A stretch of DNA of 33,322 bases from an uncultured Methanobrevibacter sp. (GTDB lineage: Archaea; Methanobacteriota; Methanobacteria; Methanobacteriales; Methanobacteriaceae), in NCBI GenBank assembly GCA_902783085.1, contig CACZPT010000026.1:1-33322 (forward strand). The letters run 5' to 3'. The notes under the pieces were generated by a model. It was not told the DNA's origin, searched no databases, and worked only from the letters and a program-made list of their open reading frames with translations. A program made the translations under genes and the position numbers. How positions within the stretch are numbered: the first letter of the stretch is position 1; every line of letters begins with the position of its first letter. Below are positions 8,134-16,707 of the stretch, piece after piece.

Positions 8134-9180
8134 TTATGATGACGATTTTTTAAATTTATTAGAGAAAAGCCCAACAATATTTCTTTTTAATTTAATTGAG
8201 TTAATATTCTTTACAATTTTATTATAATCATCGTTTAAAATTGGTTCGTATAACGATCCATAAATTTTTTCATCGAAACCCCCTGCGATTTCTAATTGTT
8301 TTTTAAATAAATCATTGATATTTTTAATTAAAAATTCTTTATCATCATTTGAAAGATCACTTAAAATTAAACTTGTTAACCAATAAACAAAGTGTAATCT
8401 AAATACATCAGAATAATATTCTTGAAGATTATTTTCTTCTAAGAATTTATTAACTTTTCTGTAGCCTTCAATCATTTTGTAAAGATATTTAGCACTTCTT
8501 ATATGAATAGTTGATTTATTACCTTCAACATTACGAATATAATAATTATAACTGTAGAAATCAGCTAAATAAATAGTTGATTTTGATTTTACTAAAGAAA
8601 CAACGAATACATATAAATCCTCAGCCAACATCCCTTCCAAAAATCTAATATTGTTATCAATTAAAAACTGTTTTTTAAAGATTTTTGTCCATATACTTGG
8701 ATCTAAACTAAACAATCTTAAATCGTCTTTAAAATCATTAACATGAACATGTTCATTTCCAAAAACACTTTCAACTTTGACTTTTTCATCACCGAAAACT
8801 TTATAATAATTTGTTATAACAAAATCCGCATCATTTTCGGAAATTGTATTATACATTACTTCAAAAGAATTTGGCATATAAGTATCATCATGATCTGAAA
8901 ATATTACATAATCTGCATCGGATGAATCTATTCCAATATTACGTCCTTTTCCAGGAAATCCACTGTTTTCATCTAATAATATTGATTTAACATTTGAATA
9001 GTTTTCTTCAAATAGTTTAAGTAATGATAGCGTGTATTCATCTGTTGAATTATCATCGACAAAAATTATTTGGATATTTTCAAATCCGATTGATTGATAC
9101 ATCATCGAATCCATAAATGAGTTAAGAAATAATCCTGAATTGTATGTTGGAACAATTACTGATATTTTATATCTTGTCAT
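8134..9180 (-). CDS. GT2 glycosyltransferase (DHDDTY subgroup)
   Basis: A 348-aa GT-A enzyme with VIVPTYNSG, FVDDNSTDEY (40-49), the GFPGKGRNIG loop (74-83) and donor motif SDHDDTYMPN (95-104). It also has EGMLAEDLYVF (from 182) and SYNYYIRN. It is a close paralogue of the gene directly upstream (9182-10231) and a more distant one of the inverted gene at 16708. The subgroup shares the P-G-x-G/A-R-N-I-G loop and the AED motif before a helical C-terminal half. It starts 1 bp after the stop of its paralogue. No membrane helix is seen. It is the last gene of its unit, with a U-tract behind it. Sugar specificity is unknown. Confidence 0.87.
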   Translation of the reverse strand: MTRYKISVIVPTYNSGLFLNSFMDSMMYQSIGFENIQIIFVDDNSTDEYTLSLLKLFEENYSNVKSILLDENSGFPGKGRNIGIDSSDADYVIFSDHDDTYMPNSFEVMYNTISENDADFVITNYYKVFGDEKVKVESVFGNEHVHVNDFKDDLRLFSLDPSIWTKIFKKQFLIDNNIRFLEGMLAEDLYVFVVSLVKSKSTIYLADFYSYNYYIRNVEGNKSTIHIRSAKYLYKMIEGYRKVNKFLEENNLQEYYSDVFRLHFVYWLTSLILSDLSNDDKEFLIKNINDLFKKQLEIAGGFDEKIYGSLYEPILNDDYNKIVKNINSIKLKRNIVGLFSNKFKKSSS

Positions 9181-9181
9181 G

Positions 9182-10231
9182 TTAATGTCTCAATTTACGT
9201 TTTATTTTTGAAAAAATACTTGTATTGTTGAAATTTTCTTGTGTAGTTTCTAAAATATTAGATTCTAAAACGGCCTTATCAAATTCCTTATTTAAAATAT
9301 ATTTAACTAACTTATTATATCTTTTTTTAAAGAATGGGTCATCTGAATAATATTTATCAAATATATCAAACGACTTTTCAAACAGTTCTTTTTTATCACA
9401 ATCAGTTAATTTAGATAAAACAATTGTATATAACCATGATGTAAGATGACTTTTAAATATTATTTCACCATAACTTGTTTTATTTTGATTTATAAGCATT
9501 TCATCAATTTTATAATAGCCGTTTAGTATAGCTTCAATATACTTTTTATTTCTAATATGGATTGTGGATTTATCTAATTCATTATCTCTTATTTTATAAT
9601 TATATGAATAGAAGTTATTAAGATATATTATTCCAGAAGCATTTAAACACGAATTAGAAGCAACATAAACATCTTCTGCCAACATTCCTTCCAAAAATTC
9701 AATATTATTATCTATTAAAAAGCTTTTTTTAAATAATCTGGTCCAAATAGCTGCAGGTACTCTTAAAAGATTAACATCTTCATCAATATTATCAACTTTA
9801 ATTTCTTTAGAATTTCCATAGATTGATTTAAATGGAACTGTTTTATTGGGATATACTTGGTTAAAATTTGAAATTAAAACATCACAATCACCAATTTTAT
9901 CAAGCATGACTTCAAAAGCATTTTGGACATATGTATCGTCATGGTCTGCAAAAATAACATATGCTGCACTAGCTAGATTTAAACCGATGTTTCTTCCACT
10001 TCCAGGAAAACCAGAATTAACATCTAAAAATACTGATTTTACATTTGAATAGTTTTCATCAAACTCTTTAAGTAATTTCAATGTATTTTCATCATTTGAA
10101 TTATCATCAACAAAAATAACTTCGAGATTATCAAATCCAATACTTTGTGATTTGATTGAATCTAAAAACTCACATAAAAACTTTCCAGAGTTATAAGTAG
10201 CAACTACAATAGTAATTTTGAAATTTGGCAT
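9182..10231 (-). CDS. GT2 glycosyltransferase, tandem paralogue (DHDDTY subgroup)
   Basis: 349 aa from the ATG at 10231. An upstream in-frame TTG at 10240 overlaps the preceding gene and has no ribosome site, and the ATG matches the paralogue's start (MPNFKITIVVATYNSG versus MTRYKISVIVPTYNSG). It shows FVDDNSNDEN (40-49), GFPGSGRNIG (74-83), ADHDDTYVQN (95-104) and EGMLAEDVYVA. It is colinear with the downstream gene over the whole length, so the two arose by tandem duplication. They diverge most in the C-terminal half, which in GT2 enzymes helps choose the acceptor, so the two may add related but distinct residues. Confidence 0.86.
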   Translation of the reverse strand: MPNFKITIVVATYNSGKFLCEFLDSIKSQSIGFDNLEVIFVDDNSNDENTLKLLKEFDENYSNVKSVFLDVNSGFPGSGRNIGLNLASAAYVIFADHDDTYVQNAFEVMLDKIGDCDVLISNFNQVYPNKTVPFKSIYGNSKEIKVDNIDEDVNLLRVPAAIWTRLFKKSFLIDNNIEFLEGMLAEDVYVASNSCLNASGIIYLNNFYSYNYKIRDNELDKSTIHIRNKKYIEAILNGYYKIDEMLINQNKTSYGEIIFKSHLTSWLYTIVLSKLTDCDKKELFEKSFDIFDKYYSDDPFFKKRYNKLVKYILNKEFDKAVLESNILETTQENFNNTSIFSKIKRKLRH

Positions 10232-10232
10232 A

Positions 10233-11813
10233 TTAATCAATTATTTTTTCATATAATTCATTATATTCTAAAGACATTTCGGAAATATCCCTAAATTTAA
10301 TTTCATCCAAATTAGATAATTTCTCCTGATAATCTTTATTGTCAATATTCAATATGAAATTATATACAAGGTTCATATCAGTTAAATCAACTAGCCAGCC
10401 TGCACCAGAAGCGTTGATTCTTTCATGCAGGGCCCCCAAATCACTAGCTATTACTGGAAGGCCTGCCATCCACGATTCTGTTAATGTGTATGAATATGAT
10501 TCTGGACATGTTGACAATATTAATGAAAATGAAGGTTCAATCTTTGAAACATAACTATTAAAATCTTTTCTTTCATATCTGCCGTGATTAACTCCAAATT
10601 TATTTAAATTAGGAATTGTTGTTCCAAGAAAATGAAATTCCAATTTGTTATCATTATCCATTTCTTTAAGTTTTTTTATCAATAGTGACCCTTTATGTGG
10701 TGAGATATGACCCGCAACTAGGATTTTAATTGGATTGGTTAATAATTCTGCCTTATAATTTGACCTGTTTATTTCAACACCATGTTCTATTATTTTGAAG
10801 TTATTCAATTCTGGATAAATATCTTTATAAATATCTAAAACACTTTGTGTTGGCGCAATATTTAAATGAGACTTTTTTAAGATATTTAAACACAGTGATT
10901 GCCATTTGTCTTTGATATTTTCAATTTTTGATAAGTCATCACATAAAATACCAGTGCAATCTTCGCATTCAAATTTACAAAATTGGCAATTTTTATCAAC
11001 CAAATGAATAGATGGGCAAATATAGTAAAAGTCATGTAGATTAATTAAAAATGGAATTTCTTTTTTAGTGATAATATCAATCAAATTAAAACTATGGTTA
11101 ATTAAATGATTAATATGAACAAGTTTTATATCTAATTTTGAAAGGATTTCTTCATAAATTGTATCTAAATTTGCATTGACTAAATTCTTTTTGAAATCAT
11201 TAACCTTCAAAACATTATCATCATTATCTATGATAGAAAAATTTGAATTAAAAGAAATATCATAATTTGCAATTTTAACTAATCTATCATCAACACTCCA
11301 AAGTTCGACATCTACACCATCTGAAGTTAAAATAAAAGCTTTATAACCTTTTTTGATGTTTTTGATAATATCAAAATTTAAAAATCCAGTACCCCCAACA
11401 GTACCTATCTTTTCATGAAGCACAAATAAAATATTTTTAAATTCACCTTTAAATGAAGACAAATTCTTATTTTCAGGTTTTATTAATCTACCTTCACCAT
11501 ATAATGCATAATGAACTAATGGATTTATATCAACATCAGTATAATAATTCTTATAAAAAACACCATCAAAGTCTTTATTTGGTTTTTTACCTTCATCAAA
11601 ACCAAAAAACATATAGTGAAGAAGAGGATCCATTTTTGAATTTTTTACCTTAGGATAATTCTCTAAGTAAAAATCATCATCAAATAAATTTTCATTTCTA
11701 ATAGTTTTATAACCTTTAATAAGTTCATTAGCTTCTTTTTTATCTTTAACTTTAAGTGAAATATATTTTGAAGGAAGTAAAGCAAATAATTTATTTTTAA
11801 AACTCATAATCAT
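10233..11813 (-). CDS. GT4 glycosyltransferase with N-terminal paired HY modules
   Basis: A 526-aa protein. Residues ~42-110 hold two tandem copies of a short module: LFDDDFYLENYPKV...DPLLHYMFFGFDEGKKP, then FDGVFYKNY...INPLVHYALYGEGRLIKP. A GT-B glycosyltransferase of family 4 follows (about 125-526): GTVGGTG near its start, HDFYYICP with a Cys cluster (C-x2-C-x3-C-x2-C) that might bind a metal, VAGHISPHKGS, and the donor-site signature ESYSYTLTESWMAGLPVIASDLG. The role is transfer of a nucleotide-activated sugar to the growing glycan at the cytoplasmic face. The start overlaps the stop of the upstream gene by 17 bp. A second ATG two codons in is an equal candidate. Donor unknown. Confidence 0.87.
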   Translation of the reverse strand: MIMSFKNKLFALLPSKYISLKVKDKKEANELIKGYKTIRNENLFDDDFYLENYPKVKNSKMDPLLHYMFFGFDEGKKPNKDFDGVFYKNYYTDVDINPLVHYALYGEGRLIKPENKNLSSFKGEFKNILFVLHEKIGTVGGTGFLNFDIIKNIKKGYKAFILTSDGVDVELWSVDDRLVKIANYDISFNSNFSIIDNDDNVLKVNDFKKNLVNANLDTIYEEILSKLDIKLVHINHLINHSFNLIDIITKKEIPFLINLHDFYYICPSIHLVDKNCQFCKFECEDCTGILCDDLSKIENIKDKWQSLCLNILKKSHLNIAPTQSVLDIYKDIYPELNNFKIIEHGVEINRSNYKAELLTNPIKILVAGHISPHKGSLLIKKLKEMDNDNKLEFHFLGTTIPNLNKFGVNHGRYERKDFNSYVSKIEPSFSLILSTCPESYSYTLTESWMAGLPVIASDLGALHERINASGAGWLVDLTDMNLVYNFILNIDNKDYQEKLSNLDEIKFRDISEMSLEYNELYEKIID

Positions 11814-13386
11814 CTAATAAAATTTTTTCAAGTTTATCTAAAAACTCAAAAACAAAATCTTTTTTAATTAAAATATCTGAAGATATGCTTTCATCACAAG
11901 AAACAGTTAAATTATAATCATCAGAACTTAAGGAACTATCTGTTAAAATTAATACTTTAACAATGTCATTTCTTGCAATTATTGAGTTTAAATTGTATTT
12001 ATCTGTAAATGAAAGTAAAATATCCGATGAATTACCAACATATAAATTATTCATATTAGTAATTAACTCAACTGTAAAACCCAATTTAGCAAAATCTTTT
12101 GATATTTTACTAATAAAATCTAAATTTTTATCATCATGATTAATAATTGTTATTTTAAGCTTTTTATTTGTAAAAAACCCTTTATTTTCTATTTTATCTA
12201 AAAGTAAATTTTTTGAAAGATAATTACCCCATTTATTCCAAAAAACAGAGTAATTGCGTTTATCATTTTCAAAATACTTTTCATTTTTAACTCTAGTACT
12301 TGATTCATGGTGAAACAAAAGAGAATTAGCTGCAAATATTATATTATAATTATTTTCATATACTTTTAAACAAAAATCAACATCCTCAAGACCATAATTA
12401 TAATCTTCACAAAGCCCACCCAAATCATCATATACTTTCTTATCCACCAACATTACCGCACCTGTAACTGCGATACAATAATTATTTTTAGTTAAACTTG
12501 AATCAAAAATATCTAAATTAGAATCAGCTTTATTAGCTGCATATAAACAACACGGATACATTCTCTCAGCAAATATATCTCCACTATGTTGTATCTTATA
12601 GGATTTTTCACGGTTATAATTAAAATAAAATGGAAATACCAACTTAGAACCAACAGCCGCAACATTTTCATTATTTTCAATTGTTCCAACTAATTCATTT
12701 AACCACCCATAAGTTGGTTCTATATCATTATTTAATAAAAGTAAATATTTACCCTTAGCTATTTTTGCAGCATCATTATTTCCTTTTGAAAAGCTAACAT
12801 TAGTTTCATTTTCGATTATTGTAATCGGCAAATCAAGTGATTTTAAATAGTTTACAGATTCATCATCTGAAGCATTATCCACAACGATGATTTCATAGTT
12901 GGAATAGTTAGTTTTAGCATTGAAATCTTTAAATAATCTTTTTAAATGATTTAGACCATTACGATTTAAAATAATAATTGAAACTAATTCTTCATTTTCA
13001 AACTCATAATTTGTTAGAAATGCTAAGTTAGTTTGTAAAATTTCATCTTTCCTTCTTATACAATATGAATTTTGAATAATTTTACCTTCATTTTTACCAT
13101 AAGCCACATAATGAAGCAGTGGATTAATGTGAGCTTGTTTTACATCAGGATATGTTTTTAAATAAAAATCTGAATCGAACTCCAAACTAGGCAATTTACC
13201 TTCATTTAATCCTTTAACTAAAAAATGAGTTAACTCATCTCCTGAAACATCATCATAGGTATTTGCATAAAATTCCTTATCAAACAAACCAGAATCTCGA
13301 ATAACATTGTAATACTTATAATTAATGAGTGAAGATTTATAATCGAAACGAGAGCGAGTGAAAAATGATACAATACTTCTTGACAT
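11797..13386 (-). CDS. GT2 glycosyltransferase with HY modules and Rossmann-like tail
   Basis: A 529-aa protein in three parts. Residues ~33-103 are two HY modules (GLFDKEFY...HFLVKGLNEGKLP and FDSDFYLKTYPDV...INPLLHYVAYGKNEGK). Residues ~133-400 are a GT-A domain with SIIILNRNG, VVDNASDDESV (168-178), LLNNDIEP (217-224), VTGAVML and YGLEDVDFCLKVYE. Residues ~415-529 look like half of a Rossmann-type domain (KLKITIINHDDKN...), too short to be a second enzyme. The block 129-236 is about 92% identical to a block in the 20369 protein, though the flanks differ strongly. The start is set by GGTGAT, which is formed by the last codons (Gly-Asp) of the upstream gene and lies against its stop. Confidence 0.87.
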   Translation of the reverse strand: MSRSIVSFFTRSRFDYKSSLINYKYYNVIRDSGLFDKEFYANTYDDVSGDELTHFLVKGLNEGKLPSLEFDSDFYLKTYPDVKQAHINPLLHYVAYGKNEGKIIQNSYCIRRKDEILQTNLAFLTNYEFENEELVSIIILNRNGLNHLKRLFKDFNAKTNYSNYEIIVVDNASDDESVNYLKSLDLPITIIENETNVSFSKGNNDAAKIAKGKYLLLLNNDIEPTYGWLNELVGTIENNENVAAVGSKLVFPFYFNYNREKSYKIQHSGDIFAERMYPCCLYAANKADSNLDIFDSSLTKNNYCIAVTGAVMLVDKKVYDDLGGLCEDYNYGLEDVDFCLKVYENNYNIIFAANSLLFHHESSTRVKNEKYFENDKRNYSVFWNKWGNYLSKNLLLDKIENKGFFTNKKLKITIINHDDKNLDFISKISKDFAKLGFTVELITNMNNLYVGNSSDILLSFTDKYNLNSIIARNDIVKVLILTDSSLSSDDYNLTVSCDESISSDILIKKDFVFEFLDKLEKILLDDYEF

Positions 13387-14418
13387 TTAATCACCATTAT
13401 TTCTAATATTTCTAAGTTTACTGGTTAATTTCCAGGATGTTGAATTTCTAACACCTTCGATTTGTCTATCCCAATAATCCCTAATTTGGTTTAATGCCTC
13501 AGCTTCGTCTCTTAGTGCATCGATATCATTGAATAAAAGTGAAATTTCTTCCTTAGTTAACACGTTAGATTCTTTAATATTGCCATCAAGAGATTTGATT
13601 AAATTTCTACTAGTAATATAATCATCAACATCGACATTATGATGATATTCTCCTTCTTTTTGCCAGTAGTCATTAATCCAATAATATTCTCTTGCAACAC
13701 AAGGATGAAAATGATTTTTCCACATCAAATATGTAAAACTTAATTGATCTTGATTTGTATAGTTAATAATTTCTTTCCACCATTGATTCATTAAATCAAT
13801 GATTTTAGGGTCATTATGCTTTCTAAAAATAGCTCCAAGGACAGGTAATCCATAATGATTAGGCATTCCATCATTTTTATAATTTTCAACTTGTTTTAAA
13901 ATGGTGTAATTTGAATATCTTGGAAAGAGAATTGAACATTGTGCTTCATCAAAAATACAATCACGTTCAGGATGAACAACAGTTAGCATTGGTGAGTTGA
14001 TATATTTTGAAACATACTCCCTAATACTTCCAATAATTCTAAAAGATCCATCAATCCAAAAACTATACTCATTATCAGGAAAATACTTATTTGGAAATAC
14101 TTTATATTGTTTAGCTATTCTATTATCATCCAGAGTTGAATCTTCCATTTGAATAATTTCCCAAGTATCTGATGTTAAATCTGGATTTTGACTAAAACAA
14201 ACATATCTGCAGTTATCATCAATAAACTTAGGTTCTTTAAGTGAATCATAATCCCCTGTAAAAGCTGTATATATTACAATTTCACTATCTTCAATATCTG
14301 AAATTAAATCATTGTCAACTTCAAGAGTAGGTTGAAATAAATCACTTAAAATAAAGCTATCAACATTAGATTCATACCTAGTCCTAATAACTTCATAAGG
14401 GTCAATATTTTCGCTCAT
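13387..14418 (-). CDS. DUF616 / TOD1-MUCI70-type glycosyltransferase-like protein
   Basis: A 343-aa protein matching the DUF616 family: IVIYTAFTGDYDSLKEP (47-63), YVCFSQNPDL, SFWIDGSF (119-126, a D-x-G type donor site), VVHPERDC (147-154), GLPVLGAIFRKHN and YTNQDQLSFTYLMWK. In plants this family includes TOD1 and the hexosyltransferase-like MUCI70. In prokaryotic glycan loci it is presumed to be a glycosyltransferase. The tail carries NSTSWKLTSKLRNIR, a short basic amphipathic motif that recurs in other genes here. A full-length relative forms the N-terminal half of the 17800 protein. The start follows GAGGT. It heads a five-gene unit. The reaction is inferred, not established for archaea. 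Confidence 0.84.
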   Translation of the reverse strand: MSENIDPYEVIRTRYESNVDSFILSDLFQPTLEVDNDLISDIEDSEIVIYTAFTGDYDSLKEPKFIDDNCRYVCFSQNPDLTSDTWEIIQMEDSTLDDNRIAKQYKVFPNKYFPDNEYSFWIDGSFRIIGSIREYVSKYINSPMLTVVHPERDCIFDEAQCSILFPRYSNYTILKQVENYKNDGMPNHYGLPVLGAIFRKHNDPKIIDLMNQWWKEIINYTNQDQLSFTYLMWKNHFHPCVAREYYWINDYWQKEGEYHHNVDVDDYITSRNLIKSLDGNIKESNVLTKEEISLLFNDIDALRDEAEALNQIRDYWDRQIEGVRNSTSWKLTSKLRNIRNNGD

Positions 14419-14497
14419 GAATACCTCACTAAATTAATAACATCTAATGATTAATATATTTATGATATTAATTATAATTAACTAAAAAAGAAAAAAA
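14419..14497 (-). promoter_or_regulatory. Box A promoter of the 14418-8134 unit, with upstream U-tract terminator
   Basis: On the minus strand TTTTTTTCTTTTTT (14484-14497) follows the stop at 14498 directly and should terminate the small membrane-protein unit. CATAAATATATTAA (about 14451-14464) is a box A-like element. It predicts a start near 14436 and a short leader with TGAGGT before the ATG at 14418. Confidence 0.5.
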
Positions 14498-14779
14498 TTA
14501 ATGGGAAAATGCCAACATCCCAGGTAATGATTCAAGCATAGCCTGAATACCTAAAATGAATATTGCCAATCCACCAATGAAATTAATATGTCTAGCATAC
14601 TTAATAGCTACTCTAGTACCATAAGTTCCGATTAAAAGCCAACAGACAACAGCTATTAAACTTAAACAACCTAGAATAAGAGGATTAACACATGCACCTA
14701 CACCCTGTGCAGCTAAAATAAGGTTTTCAATGTTTCCAAATATTAACAAACCTGAAAATTGTTTTAATTCCGGCTCCAT
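14498..14779 (-). CDS. Small three-helix membrane protein, tandem paralogue B
   Basis: A 93-aa hydrophobic protein with three predicted helices (about 8-25, 33-52, 66-83). GNIENLILAAQG in or after the first helix carries an N and an E within the hydrophobic region, and GGLAIFILGIQAMLESL closes the protein. It is over 50% identical to the protein encoded directly upstream. The pattern resembles half of a six-helix transporter of the LysE/CadD/TerC/MntP type, with the polar N-x-E-N motif where such families keep their metal-site residues. This is a resemblance only, and I cannot name the family. Translation starts after GGTGA, which is made by the last codons (Lys-Val-Asn) of its partner, so the pair is tightly coupled. 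Confidence 0.75.
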   Translation of the reverse strand: MEPELKQFSGLLIFGNIENLILAAQGVGACVNPLILGCLSLIAVVCWLLIGTYGTRVAIKYARHINFIGGLAIFILGIQAMLESLPGMLAFSH

Positions 14780-14780
14780 T

Positions 14781-15047
14781 TTAGTTCACCTTTAAAGAAT
14801 CAATCATAGATTTAGCACCTAAAATAAAGATAGCTAATCCACCAGCAAAATCAATAAAATCAACATAAGGTAAAGCGATTTGAGTTCCAAAAGTTCCAAT
14901 TAAAAGCCAAATTATAACACATATAATACTAGCGATACCTAATTTAAGAGGATTGACCCCTGCAACAACCCCTTGTGAAGAAAGAACTAAATTTTCAATA
15001 TTACCAAAAATAATTAACCCGACAAAAGGGAGATATTCTTCAAACAT
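14781..15047 (-). CDS. Small three-helix membrane protein, tandem paralogue A
   Basis: 88 aa from the ATG at 15047, which follows GGTGAT by three bases and aligns with the start of the partner (MFEEYLPFVGLIIFGNIENL versus MEPELKQFSGLLIFGNIENL). A longer frame reaches 15095, but its extra 16 residues are polar/mixed and lie upstream of the ribosome site. It has three helices, GNIENLVLSSQG, NPLKLG and GGLAIFILGAKSMID. The conserved N-x-E-N motif in the first hydrophobic stretch suggests a transport or channel role as a hetero-oligomer with the 14498 protein, each giving half of a six-helix transporter. It has its own promoter with repeated sites, so it may be regulated apart from the glycan genes. 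Function unknown. Confidence 0.75.
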   Translation of the reverse strand: MFEEYLPFVGLIIFGNIENLVLSSQGVVAGVNPLKLGIASIICVIIWLLIGTFGTQIALPYVDFIDFAGGLAIFILGAKSMIDSLKVN

Positions 15048-15078
15048 CCAATCACCATTTCCTAAAATGCATGTCATC

Positions 15079-15121
15079 ATAACATGCCATAACATATAAT
15101 GTATAACATTTAAAAATATAT
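15079..15121 (-). promoter_or_regulatory. Promoter of the membrane pair with three ATAACAT repeats
   Basis: A box A (TTATATATTT on the minus strand, about 15112-15121) lies upstream of the membrane-protein pair and predicts a start near 15093. The heptamer ATAACAT (plus strand; ATGTTAT in the direction of transcription) occurs at 15079-15085, 15089-15095 and 15103-15109, covering the predicted start region. Spaced direct repeats there suit a repressor operator. The regulator is unknown. Confidence 0.45.
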
Positions 15122-15125
15122 AAAA

Positions 15126-16658
15126 TTAACCATATTTTGAAAGAATAGCATCCCAAAGATTTACCCTATTATTTAAAGTATAATTCTCAAAAACATCCTT
15201 TTGAGCATTTTGAGATATTTGTTTTCTTAAAAATTCATCATTAATTAACATTTCAATTTTTTCAATCCAGTCATTATCTGATTTTGCTAAAAAACCATTT
15301 AGACCATTTTCTATTACACTATTGTAAACACACATGTCACTGTAAACCGCAGGTATTGATAAAACTGAAAGCTCAATATATTTCAATTCACTTTTAGATT
15401 GGTTGAAAATAGTATCTTTTAAAGGTACAATAGCAATATCCCAATTAACAGTTTTTGAAAGCCAATTCATAAATTTTTTAAAATTCATATTATCAGGTGG
15501 AAGTTCAATAGCTTTAAACCAATCATCTGATATTTCATCAGATTCATTAAATCCCCCAATTATTTCAAAATCAAATTCATATTTTTCTTTCAGTTTTAAA
15601 ATAACATCTTTAATTAAGAATAAATCCTGTGAGTGTGTTAACGTACCATAATAGCCTAATTTTAATTTACCTGCCCGTTTAATGTCATCTCTAGGTTTAA
15701 ATACTGTATTTACATAGTAATTTGGAATAATAACAGTTTTATTTTCATCAAATTTTGAGGATAATTTATCTGTAGTAACAGTAACTACATCTGAAGCATT
15801 AATAAAATCCTTGATTGAATTTTCAACCCTTTTAACATATTCATAAGAAGGACTATCTTTTTCAACAGCCAGTAAATCATCATCAGTTTCATAAATTATA
15901 GGTATTGAATATTTTTCACATTTTTGACGTAGCAGATCTAAAAAAGGCAATATTCTTTGAACTATAACTACATCAAATAACTTAGACCTCAGTATATTGT
16001 CAATATCCATCATTACAAAGCTATCCATACCATACATGAAAAATGTATATTTATCGCACTTAGATAATTCGCTGAATATTGCATGAATACGAATATAAGG
16101 ACATGGAGCTAAATTTTCAAATGGATCATTTGTAAATACACCAACCCGGATTTTATTTGTGTTAATCGGATTTTGACGTTGAATATATGGAATTAAAGTT
16201 TTTTTATCTCTGATATAAGTGGAATTTTTAACAATGCTTTCTACTTTTTTTGCCTCACAATCAAAGTATTGTTTATGAATGGGTGTTTCAAGTGTATTAA
16301 TGTAGTTATTATCCAAGATGTTGATGGTGTTATTTTTAAAAAAACCTTCTAAAACATAATCCCATACCGGTTTATTAGAGTTATATTTCTCTTTATAATA
16401 AGTTAAGTTAAATATATCACTAATATAACTTTGTTGAGTTTCTAAACTATCATTTATTCCAAAAAATAAGTAATGAAGTACAATATCCAAATCCAGTGCA
16501 TCTTTATGAATTTGCCTATAGTTATCACTATCAATAATATCTAAATCCCTAATTCTCTTGTAAGCCTTCTCATATTGTGAAATTTTTAAAGGATTACCCT
16601 TTAATTTAAATGCAATATAAGTATTAGGATTATTTTTAATTGATTTAGATAAACTCAT
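15126..16658 (-). CDS. GT4-type glycosyltransferase with diverged HY modules
   Basis: A 510-aa protein. Residues ~38-107 keep worn copies of the HY module (IIDSDNYRQI...VLHYLFFGIND; then IFNLTYYKEKY...VWDYVLEGF). The rest (about 170-510) is a GT-B enzyme: VGVFTNDPFENLAPCPYIRIH, VVIVQRILPF, PIIYETDDDLL, KLGYYGTLTHSQD and the donor-site region SKSELKYIELSVLSIPAVYSD, then NGFLAKSDNDW. It is a paralogue of the C-terminal half of the 17800 protein, sharing CP-x-IRIH, YE-T/S-DDD, GTLTH and SELKYIE. It starts 49 bp from the divergent 16708 gene with only a weak ribosome site. It may be a separate unit, since the membrane pair behind it has its own promoter. Confidence 0.85.
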   Translation of the reverse strand: MSLSKSIKNNPNTYIAFKLKGNPLKISQYEKAYKRIRDLDIIDSDNYRQIHKDALDLDIVLHYLFFGINDSLETQQSYISDIFNLTYYKEKYNSNKPVWDYVLEGFFKNNTINILDNNYINTLETPIHKQYFDCEAKKVESIVKNSTYIRDKKTLIPYIQRQNPINTNKIRVGVFTNDPFENLAPCPYIRIHAIFSELSKCDKYTFFMYGMDSFVMMDIDNILRSKLFDVVIVQRILPFLDLLRQKCEKYSIPIIYETDDDLLAVEKDSPSYEYVKRVENSIKDFINASDVVTVTTDKLSSKFDENKTVIIPNYYVNTVFKPRDDIKRAGKLKLGYYGTLTHSQDLFLIKDVILKLKEKYEFDFEIIGGFNESDEISDDWFKAIELPPDNMNFKKFMNWLSKTVNWDIAIVPLKDTIFNQSKSELKYIELSVLSIPAVYSDMCVYNSVIENGLNGFLAKSDNDWIEKIEMLINDEFLRKQISQNAQKDVFENYTLNNRVNLWDAILSKYG

Positions 16659-16707
16659 AATTTCAACTCTTAATTTATATATAATACATTAACATAAAAA
16701 TAAATTT
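16659..16707. promoter_or_regulatory. Compact divergent promoter region
   Basis: Only 49 bp separate two divergent glycosyltransferase genes. The plus-strand box A TTTATATA (16674-16681) predicts a start near 16703, about 5 nt before the ATG at 16708. That gene has no Shine-Dalgarno sequence, so its mRNA is probably leaderless or nearly so. A minus-strand box A may lie in the T/A-rich 16690-16705 segment. Confidence 0.5.

Noticed and set aside
8134..10231. Recent identical duplication of the tandem GT2 genes
   Set aside because: The two are clear paralogues but differ throughout, so the duplication is old. There is no near-identical block like the one in the 11797/20369 pair.
9182..10240. 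TTG at 10240 as the start of the glycosyltransferase
   Set aside because: The added residues (MIN) are not shared with the paralogue, and the ATG at 10231 aligns with that protein's start.
15048..15095. N-terminal extension of the membrane protein to 15095
   Set aside because: The ribosome site GGTGAT lies inside this stretch just before the ATG at 15047, and the paralogue starts at the matching point.
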